This document shows, piece after piece, positions 45,002 through 53,831 of a stretch of DNA of 64,000 bases. A program made the translations under genes and the position numbers. The DNA comes from Candidatus Aquiluna sp. UB-MaderosW2red (GTDB taxonomy: Bacteria; Actinomycetota; Actinomycetes; Actinomycetales; Microbacteriaceae), in contig NZ_LT627734.1 of NCBI RefSeq assembly GCF_900100865.1, forward strand, positions 558,001 through 622,000, read 5' to 3'. The notes under the pieces were generated by a model. That model was given only the letters and a program-made list of their open reading frames with translations, was not told the DNA's origin and did no database searches. The number at the start of each line of letters is the position of its first letter. Position 1 is the first letter of the stretch.

Positions 45002-45588
45002 TTGTTTTCTAACAATCGCTCGATGTGTTTGGCCAATATGTCTACCTCTACGTTCACCTTGTCACCCGGGGATTTATAGCCCAGGGTGGTGACTCTGAGG
45101 GTTTCTGGAATCAGAGATAGCCCGATAACGTCATCCACTATTTCATTTACGGTTAGCGAGATGCCGTCAAAGGTTATTGAGCCCTTATGAACCACATACT
45201 TCATTAGCTCTTCTGGAACCCGAATCCTGACCCACTCCCAGTTCTCGCTTTCCTCTCGGCTTACCAACTCTCCGACTCCATCAACGTGACCCTGCACGAT
45301 GTGGCCTCCAAACCTAGTGGCCGCACTCATCGCTCTCTCCAAGTTGATTGGGTCTCCCACTTTGACTTCGCTCAGGCTTGAAAGCTTGAGGGTCTCCAGC
45401 ATCACATCGGCGGTGAAGCCGTGCTCGTCGATTTCTATAGCTGTGAGGCAGGTGCCAGAGCACGATATCGAATCACCTCTGCCTAAGTCTGAGAGCACCT
45501 TAGTAGCCCCAACAGTCAGCCTGACGGCATCTGGCTGAACCTCAATGGCAATTACTTTGCCCAGCTCTTCGATAATTCCAGTAAACAT
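44998..45588 (-). CDS. ribE: Riboflavin synthase alpha subunit
   Basis: RibE (196 aa) dismutates two lumazines to riboflavin and the diaminopyrimidine. The two tandem lumazine-binding repeats start with MFTGIIEELGKVIAIE and HIVQGHVDGVGELVSREES, each containing a conserved binding motif; the second half has ITFDGISLTVNEI. ATG at 45586-45588 has AAGGAGCG seven bases upstream. It comes straight after ribD in the operon and overlaps ribBA by 4 bp. Confidence 0.95.
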   Translation of the reverse strand: MFTGIIEELGKVIAIEVQPDAVRLTVGATKVLSDLGRGDSISCSGTCLTAIEIDEHGFTADVMLETLKLSSLSEVKVGDPINLERAMSAATRFGGHIVQGHVDGVGELVSREESENWEWVRIRVPEELMKYVVHKGSITFDGISLTVNEIVDDVIGLSLIPETLRVTTLGYKSPGDKVNVEVDILAKHIERLLENK

Positions 45589-46620
45589 TTACGCGCTCCT
45601 TGCTCTGATAAAAATGTCGTTTCCCAAGTTTTTTGTCTCTAAGATTTCGAGATTCTTAGCTTCCGAGATGCCCTCAACCCCAAGGTCTATCAGCGAGGTT
45701 TTGTCGCCACCCAAAAGCATTGGAGCCAAATAGATCAGGTATTCATCTACCAGCCCAAGCTTCACGAACTCGCTCGCAAGGTTTGGGCCGCCTTCGATAA
45801 ATACGTGCTTGATGCCGCGATCCCAAAGCGTGTCCAGAGCCTCTTCAATGGAGTGGGTCTTGAGCTGAACCGTCTCGGCGTCATTATTAAACACCTTCAA
45901 GTTCCGATCCAACTCGCGCTTACCCAGTACCACTCGAAGCGGTTGTGAGCCGCACAGCATCCCATTTGACTGCCTGGCGGTGAGCGCCGGATCATCGGCT
46001 TCGATGGTGCCGGTGCCAACCATGATCGCGTCAACTTGGGAGCGCCTTAAGTGAGTGTCGGATCTTGATTCTTTACCTGAAATCCATTTGCTTGAGCCAT
46101 CCTGGGCGGCGTTTCTGCCATCCAAGCTGGAGGCCCACTTGAGTGTCACAAAGGGTCTGCCCAAACGGTTGGAGGTTAGCCAAACTCGGTTCTGGGCCTC
46201 AGCCTCTTCTAAGAGCACACCGGAGATGACCTCCACGCCAGCCGATTTTAGAGTTTCTGCACCAGCGCCCGAGGCATCTCCTGGGTCACCGGAAGCAAAT
46301 ACCACCCTTGAGATTCCGGCTTCAATTAGTGCTTCGGCGCAGGGTCCGGTTTTTCCAGTGTGATTGCAGGGCTCGAGAGTGACAACTGCAGTGAAGTCCT
46401 TGGGCAGTATCTCAACTCCCAGTTTTTCTCGGAGGTTTTTAAGCGCCATCACTTCGGCGTGGTCTGTTCCGGATCCAAGGTGCCAGCCCTCTGAGACGAT
46501 CTTGCCATCAACATCCAGAATTACAGCCCCAACCTGGGGGTTCACGCCCATAAATGGACCCTGCAACGAAAGCTCTAGGGCGCGCAGCATCGCTGATTCA
46601 TACTGATCAGTTGTTGACAT
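45589..46620 (-). CDS. ribD: Bifunctional diaminohydroxyphosphoribosylaminopyrimidine deaminase / reductase
   Basis: RibD (343 aa) carries out the deaminase and reductase steps. The N-terminal deaminase has zinc residues in HAEVMALKNL and PCNHTGKTGPC, and the C-terminal reductase has FVTLKWASSLDGRNA, VDAIMVGTGTIEADDPALT and FIEGGPNLASEF. ATG at 46618-46620 is the start, since the open frame further upstream (to 46686) runs through the riboswitch terminator and cannot be coding. A GGGG-containing ribosome binding site precedes it. It is the first gene of the FMN-riboswitch-controlled operon. Confidence 0.95.
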   Translation of the reverse strand: MSTTDQYESAMLRALELSLQGPFMGVNPQVGAVILDVDGKIVSEGWHLGSGTDHAEVMALKNLREKLGVEILPKDFTAVVTLEPCNHTGKTGPCAEALIEAGISRVVFASGDPGDASGAGAETLKSAGVEVISGVLLEEAEAQNRVWLTSNRLGRPFVTLKWASSLDGRNAAQDGSSKWISGKESRSDTHLRRSQVDAIMVGTGTIEADDPALTARQSNGMLCGSQPLRVVLGKRELDRNLKVFNNDAETVQLKTHSIEEALDTLWDRGIKHVFIEGGPNLASEFVKLGLVDEYLIYLAPMLLGGDKTSLIDLGVEGISEAKNLEILETKNLGNDIFIRARSA

Positions 46621-46661
46621 TTGGCCCCTATCGAAAACTCTGACACAGACGCCAGGGGGCG

Positions 46662-46690
46662 CAAAAACTAGGGGTGCCAAAAGCACCCCT
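46662..46690 (-). terminator. Riboswitch expression-platform terminator
   Basis: On the minus strand an 8-bp stem AGGGGTGC/GCACCCCT (arms 46683-46690 and 46670-46677, loop of five bases) is followed by TAGTTTTTGC. It sits between the FMN aptamer and ribD. When FMN binds, this hairpin should form and stop transcription, so the switch appears to act at transcription. Confidence 0.85.
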
Positions 46691-46692
46691 TA

Positions 46693-46834
46693 GTTCTTCT
46701 CCCATCCGGACTATGACCGTCGGTTCTGGAATTTCACCAAATCAACCGCCCAAAGCCGCCCTGCTGGATGCAGGGCTTTTACGCGGGTCGCGGACTATAA
46801 CCGCCGGCTCAGATTTTCACTGACCCCGAAGAAC
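46693..46834 (-). promoter_or_regulatory. FMN riboswitch (RFN element)
   Basis: Read on the minus strand the region begins TTCTTCGGGGTCAGTGAAAAT, then CCGGCGGTTATAGTCCGCGACCC, a variable arm with a CCCTGCATCC-AGCAGGG-type stem, then GGTTGATTTGGTGAAATTCCAGAACCGACGGTCATAGTCCGGATGGGAGAAGAAC. These are the conserved blocks of the RFN aptamer, including the GGTxATAGTCCG pairs. It controls ribD-ribE-ribBA-ribH in response to FMN. The paired ends GTTCTTC and GAAGAAC close the P1 stem. Confidence 0.95.
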
Positions 46835-46837
46835 TGT

Positions 46838-46865
46838 GTTATAAAGAACAATACTCTCTGCCCAA
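46838..46865 (-). promoter_or_regulatory. Promoter of the riboflavin operon
   Basis: On the minus strand TTGGGC (46860-46865) and TATAAC (46838-46843) are spaced by 16 bp and would start transcription near 46831, at the front of the aptamer. The -10 is a good match and position relative to the riboswitch supports it. Confidence 0.7.
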
Positions 46866-46881
46866 GATAAATTCCTAAACG

Positions 46882-47886
<1,005 letters not shown>

Positions 47887-47893
47887 TTAGATC

Positions 47894-48706
47894 CTAAAGT
47901 GAGTAGTCGACTACCACTGGAGAGTGGTCAGTCCACCTGGTGTCATAGCTTGCCGCTCTGTCAACCCGATAATTCTGCCCTAGTTTCGCCAGGGCGGGGG
48001 TTGCTAATTGGTAGTCAATCCGCCAGCCAGCATCATTATCAAAGGCCTGCCCTCGATAAGACCACCAGGTATAGGGCCCCGGAACATCTGGGTGAGCGTT
48101 TCTACCAAGATCCTGCCAACCCTGAGATGCAAAAGCATCAAAGAAGACTCGCTCCTGAGGCAAGAACCCTGAGTTTTTAAGATTGCCCTTCCAGTTCTTA
48201 ATGTCTAGCTCAGTATGGCCAACGTTGAGATCTCCCAACACGACCACTAGTCGATCGTCTTTTATTAGCTCTTGCATACGAGCCTGCATTGCGTTCAGAA
48301 ACTTATATTTCTCAACCTGCTTTGGGGTATCAACCTCACCCGAGTGCACATAGCAAGAGATGACGGTGAGCACCGCGGCAGCAGTTTGGAAATCTGCCTC
48401 TAGCCAACGCCCTGCCGAATCAAAATCTTCGGCACCCAACTCGGTGCGAATCGCGATAGCTTCGGTTTTGGATAAGACCGCGACCCCGGCACGACCCTTT
48501 GCGGTTGCTTCGTGTTCGTAGATGTGCCAGTTATTTTCAAGGCTTAGTGGGCCATCGTCCAGAGCCAAGGCTAAGAGTTCTGATTTTGGCGCTCTTACTT
48601 CCTGGAGGCAAAGAATGTCCGGTTTGGCGACACTGAGCCAATCGGCCATGCCTTTTCTAGCCGCTGCGCGAATACCGTTGACATTAACCGATGCGATAGA
48701 AAGCAT
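47894..48706 (-). CDS. xth: Exodeoxyribonuclease III (AP endonuclease)
   Basis: A 270-residue exonuclease III family protein for base-excision repair at abasic sites. It has LSIASVNVNGIRAAARKGMADWL, DILCLQEVRA with the metal-binding E, LGDLNVGHTELDIKN with the catalytic D-x-N, and the end TDHSPVVVDYSL with the catalytic D-H pair. Length and motif order match XthA. The ATG starts two bases after the Rieske stop codon on the same strand; a CATAAT hexamer eight bases before may allow an own start. It is followed by trpS after 10 bp. Confidence 0.95.
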   Translation of the reverse strand: MLSIASVNVNGIRAAARKGMADWLSVAKPDILCLQEVRAPKSELLALALDDGPLSLENNWHIYEHEATAKGRAGVAVLSKTEAIAIRTELGAEDFDSAGRWLEADFQTAAAVLTVISCYVHSGEVDTPKQVEKYKFLNAMQARMQELIKDDRLVVVLGDLNVGHTELDIKNWKGNLKNSGFLPQERVFFDAFASQGWQDLGRNAHPDVPGPYTWWSYRGQAFDNDAGWRIDYQLATPALAKLGQNYRVDRAASYDTRWTDHSPVVVDYSL

Positions 48707-48708
48707 GC

Positions 48709-49155
48709 CTAAATTATGACCCAGAGTTCTTCGCCTCTAACCTCAAGATTAATTTTCCCTAGCGCTTGTCGAGCTGGTCCGGCCACGACTCCACCGGTTT
48801 CGACATCGAAGCGCGCCCCGTGACAACCGCAAGCTATTTGATTGTCTTGCACTCCATTTACTATGCATCCGGCGTGGGTGCAGGTCGCATTAAATGCCTT
48901 GAACACTCCAGCAATGGGCTGGGTTACCAGGATAGTTAGTGCGTCATCGATCATGAATTTGGCTCCTGAGCCAGCCATTACAGCGCTGGTCATTCCGAGC
49001 ATTACCTCGCCCAGAGCCGCCTTGGGGGTTTGGTCAACTGTGCCAGAAGGGGGCGTGGTCTCAGCTAGCTGGGGACCACTTGCGCAAGCTGCGAGGGTGA
49101 GCCCAGCTGCGCCAGCGACTGATGTGACCAAAATCGCTCTTCGGGTGACTGACAT
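48709..49155 (-). CDS. Rieske [2Fe-2S] lipoprotein with twin-arginine-like signal
   Basis: A 148-residue exported iron-sulphur protein. The signal TRRAILVTSVAGAAGLTLAAC has a twin arginine and a lipobox (LAAC, Cys24), so it is probably a Tat-exported lipoprotein. A Ser/Thr/Pro linker follows, then the Rieske fold with ligands Cys92 and His94 (CTHAGC) and Cys109 and His112 (CGCHG). Cys97 and Cys111 can form the usual disulphide. It is not in a cytochrome bc context; its neighbours are sdhB upstream and xth downstream (4 and 2 bp gaps). An electron-transfer or arsenite-oxidase-like small role is possible, but the partner is unknown. Confidence 0.9.
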   Translation of the reverse strand: MSVTRRAILVTSVAGAAGLTLAACASGPQLAETTPPSGTVDQTPKAALGEVMLGMTSAVMAGSGAKFMIDDALTILVTQPIAGVFKAFNATCTHAGCIVNGVQDNQIACGCHGARFDVETGGVVAGPARQALGKINLEVRGEELWVII

Positions 49156-49159
49156 TTTC

Positions 49160-49903
49160 TTAGACCTTAGACCTGAGCATCGCCTGCTTTACCTCAGCAA
49201 TTGCCTTGGTTACCTCGATGCCCCTCGGGCAAGCTTCGGTGCAGTTAAAGGTGGTGCGGCAGCGCCAGACGCCCTCTTTATCGTTCAAGATATCCAACCG
49301 AAGCTCCGCACCCTCATCGCGAGAGTCGAAGATAAAACGGTGCGCATTCACGATTGCGGCTGGGCCGAAGTATTGACCATCGGTCCAAAACACCGGGCAA
49401 CTGGTGGTGCAGGCGGCGCACAAAATGCACTTGGTGGTGTCGTCGTAGCGAGCCCGCTCCTCGGGGGATTGAAGGCGCTCTTTTTGAGGCTTATCCGAGG
49501 CAATTAAGAACGGGTTGATGTCCCTGAACGCCTGATAGAAAGGGTTCATGTCAACAATCAAATCTTTTTCAACCGGCAAACCCTTGATGGGCTCAATGTA
49601 GATCGGCTGAGAAATGTCGAGGTCCTTGATAAGGGTTTTGCAGGCCAGACGATTGCGGCCATTGATGCGCATAGCATCCGAGCCACACACGCCGTGAGCG
49701 CAAGAGCGACGGAAGGTCAAAGAGCCATCCTGCTCCCACTTGATTTTGTGCAAGGCGTCCAAAATGCGGTCGGTGCCATACATTTCAACGTCGTAATCGA
49801 CCCACTTGGCCTCGGTGTCGGTTTCTGGGTCAAAACGTCGAACAAATAAAGTGACTGTGAATGAGGGAATCTCTTCGATTTGCGGTGCGGCTTGCTGTGC
49901 CAT
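49160..49903 (-). CDS. sdhB: Succinate dehydrogenase iron-sulphur subunit
   Basis: SdhB (247 aa) carries electrons from SdhA to the quinone site. The [2Fe-2S] cluster is in SCAHGVCGSDAM with a later C (NRLACKTLI); the [4Fe-4S] motif is CILCAACTTSCP and the [3Fe-4S] is in CRTTFNCTEACPRGIEVTKAI. The sequence opens with a TLFVRRFDPETDTEAKWVDYDVEM beta-grasp. It is translationally coupled to sdhA (one-base overlap). Length is normal. Confidence 0.97.
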   Translation of the reverse strand: MAQQAAPQIEEIPSFTVTLFVRRFDPETDTEAKWVDYDVEMYGTDRILDALHKIKWEQDGSLTFRRSCAHGVCGSDAMRINGRNRLACKTLIKDLDISQPIYIEPIKGLPVEKDLIVDMNPFYQAFRDINPFLIASDKPQKERLQSPEERARYDDTTKCILCAACTTSCPVFWTDGQYFGPAAIVNAHRFIFDSRDEGAELRLDILNDKEGVWRCRTTFNCTEACPRGIEVTKAIAEVKQAMLRSKV

Positions 49904-51675
49904 TAGTACTTACGCTCCATCGGCTGATAGTTGGTTACAACAACCGGCTTCCAACCGATTTTTATCTTTGCTTTAGTGGTCTTGTCGACCTTGTCAATCT
50001 GGTAGGCCATCGAGTGGACCATGAACTTCTTGTCGTCACGATCTGGGAAGTCTTCCCGAAGGTGAGCTCCGCGGCTTTCGCGGCGCTCACGGCAGGTGAT
50101 CACTGTTACCTCGGCTAGATCGATTAGGAAGCCAAGCTCAACGGCCTCGAGAAGGTCGGTGTTAAAGCGCTTGCCCTGATCTTGAATCGAGATGTTCTCG
50201 TAGCGCACGCGAAGCTCTTGAATCTTTTCGTAGGCCTCGTTCAGGGTTTCCTCGGTGCGGAAAACCTGGGCATTTTTGTCCATAGTCTCCTGAAGCTCCT
50301 TGCGCAAGACAGCAACCTTTTCGGTTCCCTTGGCATCTCGAACCTTTTGAAGCATCCGAATAACCATGTCTGGTGCGTCCTCTGGAACTGGGACCTGGGT
50401 AGCCGTCTTGGCGTACTCGACGGCATAGATTCCAGCCCTTTTACCAAACACGTTGATGTCCAGCAGGGAGTTGGTGCCCAGGCGGTTCGCGCCATGGACC
50501 GAGACGCAGGCGCACTCACCAGCGGCATAGAGCCCCGGTACAACGGTGTTGTTATCCGAGAGGACTTCGGCCTTGATGTTGGTTGGGATTCCACCCATTG
50601 CGTAGTGGGCAGTTGGGAATACCGGCACCATCTCGGTGTAGGGCTCGACCCCGAGATATGTTCTGGCGAATTCGGTAATGTCGGGCAGCTTTGCGTCAAT
50701 CACAGCTGGCTCCAGATGGGTTAGGTCCAAAAAGACGTAGTCCTTATTGGGTCCGCCACCCCTGCCCTCTCTTACCTCGTTGGCCATCGCCCTTGCAACC
50801 ATGTCTCTTGGAGCAAGGTCCTTAATGGTTGGCGCATAGCGCTCCATGAATCTTTCACCGAGGGAGTTTCTTAGAATCCCACCTTCACCGCGAGCGGCTT
50901 CGGACAGCAGAATCCCGAGCCCAGCAAGACCAGTTGGGTGGAACTGGTAGAACTCCATGTCCTCTAGGGGCAAGCCCTTTCGGTAGATGATGCCCACGCC
51001 GTCACCCGTGAGGGTGTGGGCGTTTGAAGTTGTCTTATAAATCTTTCCGAAACCACCGGTTGCAAAAATGATCGCTTTACCAGCAAAAACGTGGATGTCT
51101 CCAGTTGCTAGGTCATAAGCCACAACACCGGCCGGTTTGCCATCGTTCATCACCAGGTCCAAAACGTAGAACTCGTTGTAGAACTCAATGCCGAGCTTCA
51201 CGCAGTTTTGGTAAAGGGTCTGCAGAATCATGTGGCCGGTGCGGTCAGCCGCATAGCAGCTGCGACGAACCGGAGCTTTTCCGTGATCTCTTGTGTGACC
51301 ACCAAATCGGCGCTGGTCAATCTTGCCGTCTGGGGTTCGGTTGAAAGGAAGCCCCATATTCTCAAGGTCAATGACTGCCTGAACTGATTCTTTAGCCAAA
51401 ATTTCAGCAGCATCCTGGTCGACCAGGTAATCGCCACCCTTGACGGTGTCAAAGGTGTGCCACTCCCAGTTGTCCTCTTCAACGTTTGCAAGAGCCGCTG
51501 CCATTCCGCCCTGAGCGGCACCAGTGTGCGAACGGGTTGGAAATAACTTGGAAACCACGGCGACTTTGGCAAGCGGACCGGCTTCGATTGCGGCGCGCAT
51601 TCCGGCGCCACCGGCACCCACGATTACAACGTCGTACTCGTGATATGTGACGTTGTTATTCGCTTCTAAGTTCAA
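49903..51675 (-). CDS. sdhA: Succinate dehydrogenase flavoprotein subunit
   Basis: SdhA (590 aa) oxidises succinate to fumarate with covalently bound FAD. Starts with the Rossmann motif VVIVGAGGAGMRAAIEAG; the FAD-histidine block is FPTRSHTGAAQGGMAAAL, and the catalytic arginine region HTRDHGKAPVRRSCYAADRTGH is clear. Near the end come the conserved ESRGAHLREDFPDRDDKKFMVH residues. The TTG start at 51673-51675 has AAGGAAAA in front. It lies between sdhD and sdhB in the operon. The same gene order, sdhCDAB beside cdd-deoA-add, is found in Mycobacterium tuberculosis. Confidence 0.97.
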   Translation of the reverse strand: MNLEANNNVTYHEYDVVIVGAGGAGMRAAIEAGPLAKVAVVSKLFPTRSHTGAAQGGMAAALANVEEDNWEWHTFDTVKGGDYLVDQDAAEILAKESVQAVIDLENMGLPFNRTPDGKIDQRRFGGHTRDHGKAPVRRSCYAADRTGHMILQTLYQNCVKLGIEFYNEFYVLDLVMNDGKPAGVVAYDLATGDIHVFAGKAIIFATGGFGKIYKTTSNAHTLTGDGVGIIYRKGLPLEDMEFYQFHPTGLAGLGILLSEAARGEGGILRNSLGERFMERYAPTIKDLAPRDMVARAMANEVREGRGGGPNKDYVFLDLTHLEPAVIDAKLPDITEFARTYLGVEPYTEMVPVFPTAHYAMGGIPTNIKAEVLSDNNTVVPGLYAAGECACVSVHGANRLGTNSLLDINVFGKRAGIYAVEYAKTATQVPVPEDAPDMVIRMLQKVRDAKGTEKVAVLRKELQETMDKNAQVFRTEETLNEAYEKIQELRVRYENISIQDQGKRFNTDLLEAVELGFLIDLAEVTVITCRERRESRGAHLREDFPDRDDKKFMVHSMAYQIDKVDKTTKAKIKIGWKPVVVTNYQPMERKY

Positions 51676-51686
51676 GGTTTTCCTTA

Positions 51687-52127
51687 CTATCTAGCTGGGC
51701 AAAATGAGGGGAGCAGCGAGGCTGCTCCATTGGCGGGGCAAGGGTCAAATGTGAAGATGACCAGAGTTCCCAAAAGAACAAGCAGTCCACACACCGCCCA
51801 GAGTGTGTAGTTCAAACGGACTCGAACGGTTTCCCTAGAGGTGTAGTCGTTGACGATGGTTCGCATGCCGTTGGTGCCATGAATCATCGCGAGCCAGAGC
51901 ATCGCAAGATCCCAGACCTGCCAAAAGGGATCAGCCCACTTGCCAGCCACGAAGGCAAAGTCGATTGCAGTGATGCCATCGCCAAGCACTAGATTCACTA
52001 CCAAGTGGGTGAAGACCAAAACAATCAGAAGCGGTCCGGAGACGCGCATGAAGAGCCAGCCGTATTTTTCCCAGTTTGCACGCTTGCGGGTGCGGGGCTG
52101 ATTTGGGGTTTCGATTATTACGCTCAT
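51687..52127 (-). CDS. sdhD: Succinate dehydrogenase membrane subunit SdhD
   Basis: A 146-residue hydrophobic anchor with about three helices (WLFMRVSGPLLIVLVFTHLVVNLV, WDLAMLWLAMIHGTNGMRTIVN, LNYTLWAVCGLLVLLGTLVIFTF). The H in FTHLVV and the HGTNGMR block, with conserved histidine and arginine at the haem/quinone side, match actinobacterial SdhD. ATG at 52125-52127 (MSVIIETPNQPR) has AAGGAGCAG seven bases upstream; the open frame extends to 52160 but that part covers the ribosome binding site. It forms the membrane anchor with SdhC. Confidence 0.92.
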   Translation of the reverse strand: MSVIIETPNQPRTRKRANWEKYGWLFMRVSGPLLIVLVFTHLVVNLVLGDGITAIDFAFVAGKWADPFWQVWDLAMLWLAMIHGTNGMRTIVNDYTSRETVRVRLNYTLWAVCGLLVLLGTLVIFTFDPCPANGAASLLPSFCPAR

Positions 52128-52137
52128 CAGCTGCTCC

Positions 52138-52527
52138 TTATTCTGCGAATACTCTTGCAAGGTGAAGCGGTGCGAACCCCGCGATGGCTACAACCGTTAT
52201 AGCCATGACAGCCCAGAACATCATGCTCTGGTATTTCGTTCCCTTGGACCAAAAATCAATTGCAACGATTCTTAAGCCGTTTAGACCGTGGAACAAGATT
52301 GCTCCTACCAAGCCCAACTCGGCCAAGCCAATAATTGGGGTCTTATAGGACTCCATGACCACGTTATAAGCCTCCGGGCTGATTCGAACCAGAGCTGTGT
52401 CCAGAATGTGGACCAGTAAAAAGAAGAATATTGCGACACCGGTAATGCGGTGCAAAACCCAAGACCACATGCCTACTTTGCCGCGGTAAAGAGTTCCTTG
52501 TGGCTTTAGTGCCAATCTAGCCTCCAT
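52138..52527 (-). CDS. sdhC: Succinate dehydrogenase cytochrome b556 subunit SdhC
   Basis: SdhC (129 aa) is the first gene of the operon. Its membrane-facing N-terminus has the conserved GTLYRGKVGMWSWVLHRITGVAIFFFLLVHILDTALV, with the quinone-site SWxxHR and the haem-ligand histidine of FLLVHILD; two more helices follow, including HGLNGLRIVAIDF. ATG at 52525-52527 has no Shine-Dalgarno, only an A/T-rich stretch (TTTAAC) four to five bases away. The start is divergent from manC, so the 80-100 bp in between hold both promoters. Confidence 0.93.
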   Translation of the reverse strand: MEARLALKPQGTLYRGKVGMWSWVLHRITGVAIFFFLLVHILDTALVRISPEAYNVVMESYKTPIIGLAELGLVGAILFHGLNGLRIVAIDFWSKGTKYQSMMFWAVMAITVVAIAGFAPLHLARVFAE

Positions 52528-52596
52528 GGGTAGTTAAAGAGATAAATAAAGTCTAAAGGGTTCTGGTGGCCACTTTTATAACAAGGGCTAAAGTCC

Positions 52597-52602
52597 TAGG
52601 CT
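52597..52602 (+). promoter_or_regulatory. -10 element upstream of manC
   Basis: TAGGCT at 52597-52602 would start transcription at about 52609 (where a GTG also lies). This gives a leader of about 24 bases containing AAAGAGAG, which would be the ribosome binding site of the ATG at 52633. The -35 is not clear. Confidence 0.45.
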
Positions 52603-52632
52603 AAATGCGTGCAAAATTCTAAAGAGAGCAAC

Positions 52633-53718
52633 ATGGGCCGGTTCTTTGCAATTATTCCGGCGGGGGGATCAGGATCCAGACTTTGGCCTCTTTCTAGAGC
52701 TGCCGCTCCGAAATTCCTTCACGATCTCACCGGCAGTGGCCAGACTCTTTTGCAAGACACTTGGGACCGGCTGCAACCTCTGGCAAAGGATCGGACCATG
52801 GTTGTCACCGGCGATATCCACGCTAGAGCGGTAGAAGAGCAGTTGCCTGCACTCGATTTATCGAACATTATTTTGGAGCCGACCCCCAGGGACTCCACTG
52901 CGGCAATCGCTTTAGCAGCCGCAATACTGATGCTTCGCGAACCGGATGTCATCATTGGATCCTTCGCAGCCGATCACGTGATCTTGGATGATAAAAAGTT
53001 CCAAGCGGCAGTCTTGGAGGCGGTGGAGGTGGCTGTCACGGGTCGAATTGTGACCATCGGTCTAGTGCCAACCGAAGCCTCGGTGGCATTCGGTTACATT
53101 CAGCAAGGTGAACCCTTAGATTCCAAGAGCGCTCGTGCGGTAAAAAAGTTCGTCGAAAAGCCCAATATCAATCTTGCACAAGAATATGTTGACTCGGGGG
53201 ATTACTTTTGGAACGCCGGCATGTTCATCGCACCGGCCAAGCTCTTGCTGGAGGTGCTAGCAGAAACCGAGCCCGAGCTCCACGCTGGAGTAATGAAAAT
53301 CGCGCAGGTTTGGGATTCAAAGGAGCGCGATCAGGTGATGTCAACCACCTGGCTGAAACTCAAAAAAATCGCTATCGATTACGCAATTGCAGAACCAGCA
53401 GCACTGAAGAATTTGGTTGCGGTTGTTCCTGCTGAATTCGAATGGCACGATGTGGGAGATTTTGCCTCGATTGCAGAGTTGCAATCGCAGGGGCGAAAAG
53501 GCAATTTGGCGGTAATTGGGTCGGCTAAAGTGCTCTCCGATTCCTCGAGTGGAATTTTGGTTTCTTATACCAACCGCCTGGTGGCTTTGATTGGCTTGGA
53601 AGATGTGATTGTGGTTGACACCCCGGACGCACTATTGGTCACCAATAAGGCGAATGCTCAAAAGGTCAAATCACTGGTGGAGGCGCTTCGACAGTCCGGT
53701 CACTCAGAACTACTTTAG
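52633..53718 (+). CDS. manC: Mannose-1-phosphate guanylyltransferase
   Basis: ManC (361 aa) makes GDP-mannose from mannose 1-phosphate and GTP, for mannose-containing envelope polymers and lipids. The nucleotidyltransferase signature is FFAIIPAGGSGSRLWPLSR. Then come the PTPRDSTAAIALAA-type and VIIGSFAADHVI blocks, and the EKPNINLAQEY metal-binding E-K-P. The ATG at 52633 gives the family start MGRF-AIIPAGGSG; the frame also opens at GTG 52609, adding eight polar residues. No isomerase domain is fused. It lies divergent from sdh and ahead of the nucleoside operon. Confidence 0.93.
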   Translation: MGRFFAIIPAGGSGSRLWPLSRAAAPKFLHDLTGSGQTLLQDTWDRLQPLAKDRTMVVTGDIHARAVEEQLPALDLSNIILEPTPRDSTAAIALAAAILMLREPDVIIGSFAADHVILDDKKFQAAVLEAVEVAVTGRIVTIGLVPTEASVAFGYIQQGEPLDSKSARAVKKFVEKPNINLAQEYVDSGDYFWNAGMFIAPAKLLLEVLAETEPELHAGVMKIAQVWDSKERDQVMSTTWLKLKKIAIDYAIAEPAALKNLVAVVPAEFEWHDVGDFASIAELQSQGRKGNLAVIGSAKVLSDSSSGILVSYTNRLVALIGLEDVIVVDTPDALLVTNKANAQKVKSLVEALRQSGHSELL

Positions 53719-53753
53719 CCTTTATTTCATTGTTGTAAACCTTGATCAAAGCT

Positions 53754-53811
53754 GGCAAATTCATCGCAATTTGCCCACTAGAGTATTGAGCAAATACGGC
53801 GCAATCGCGCC
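53754..53811 (+). promoter_or_regulatory. Palindromes in the control region of the nucleoside operon
   Basis: The 113-bp gap before the BMP gene holds two palindromes. GGCAAATT-CATCGC-AATTTGCC (53754-53775) has perfect 8-bp arms, 22 bp in all, and looks like a repressor operator. GGCGC-AATC-GCGCC (53798-53811) is a smaller one close to the start codon. No matching regulator gene is adjacent. Confidence 0.5.
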
Positions 53812-53831
53812 ACACTAATTCAGGAGGAACC

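Noticed and set aside
46621-46686. N-terminal extension of ribD to 46686
   Set aside because: It would run through the terminator hairpin of the FMN riboswitch; the ATG at 46620 fits the family start.
52128-52160. N-terminal extension of sdhD to 52160
   Set aside because: It covers the AAGGAG ribosome binding site of the ATG at 52127 and has no similarity to the family.
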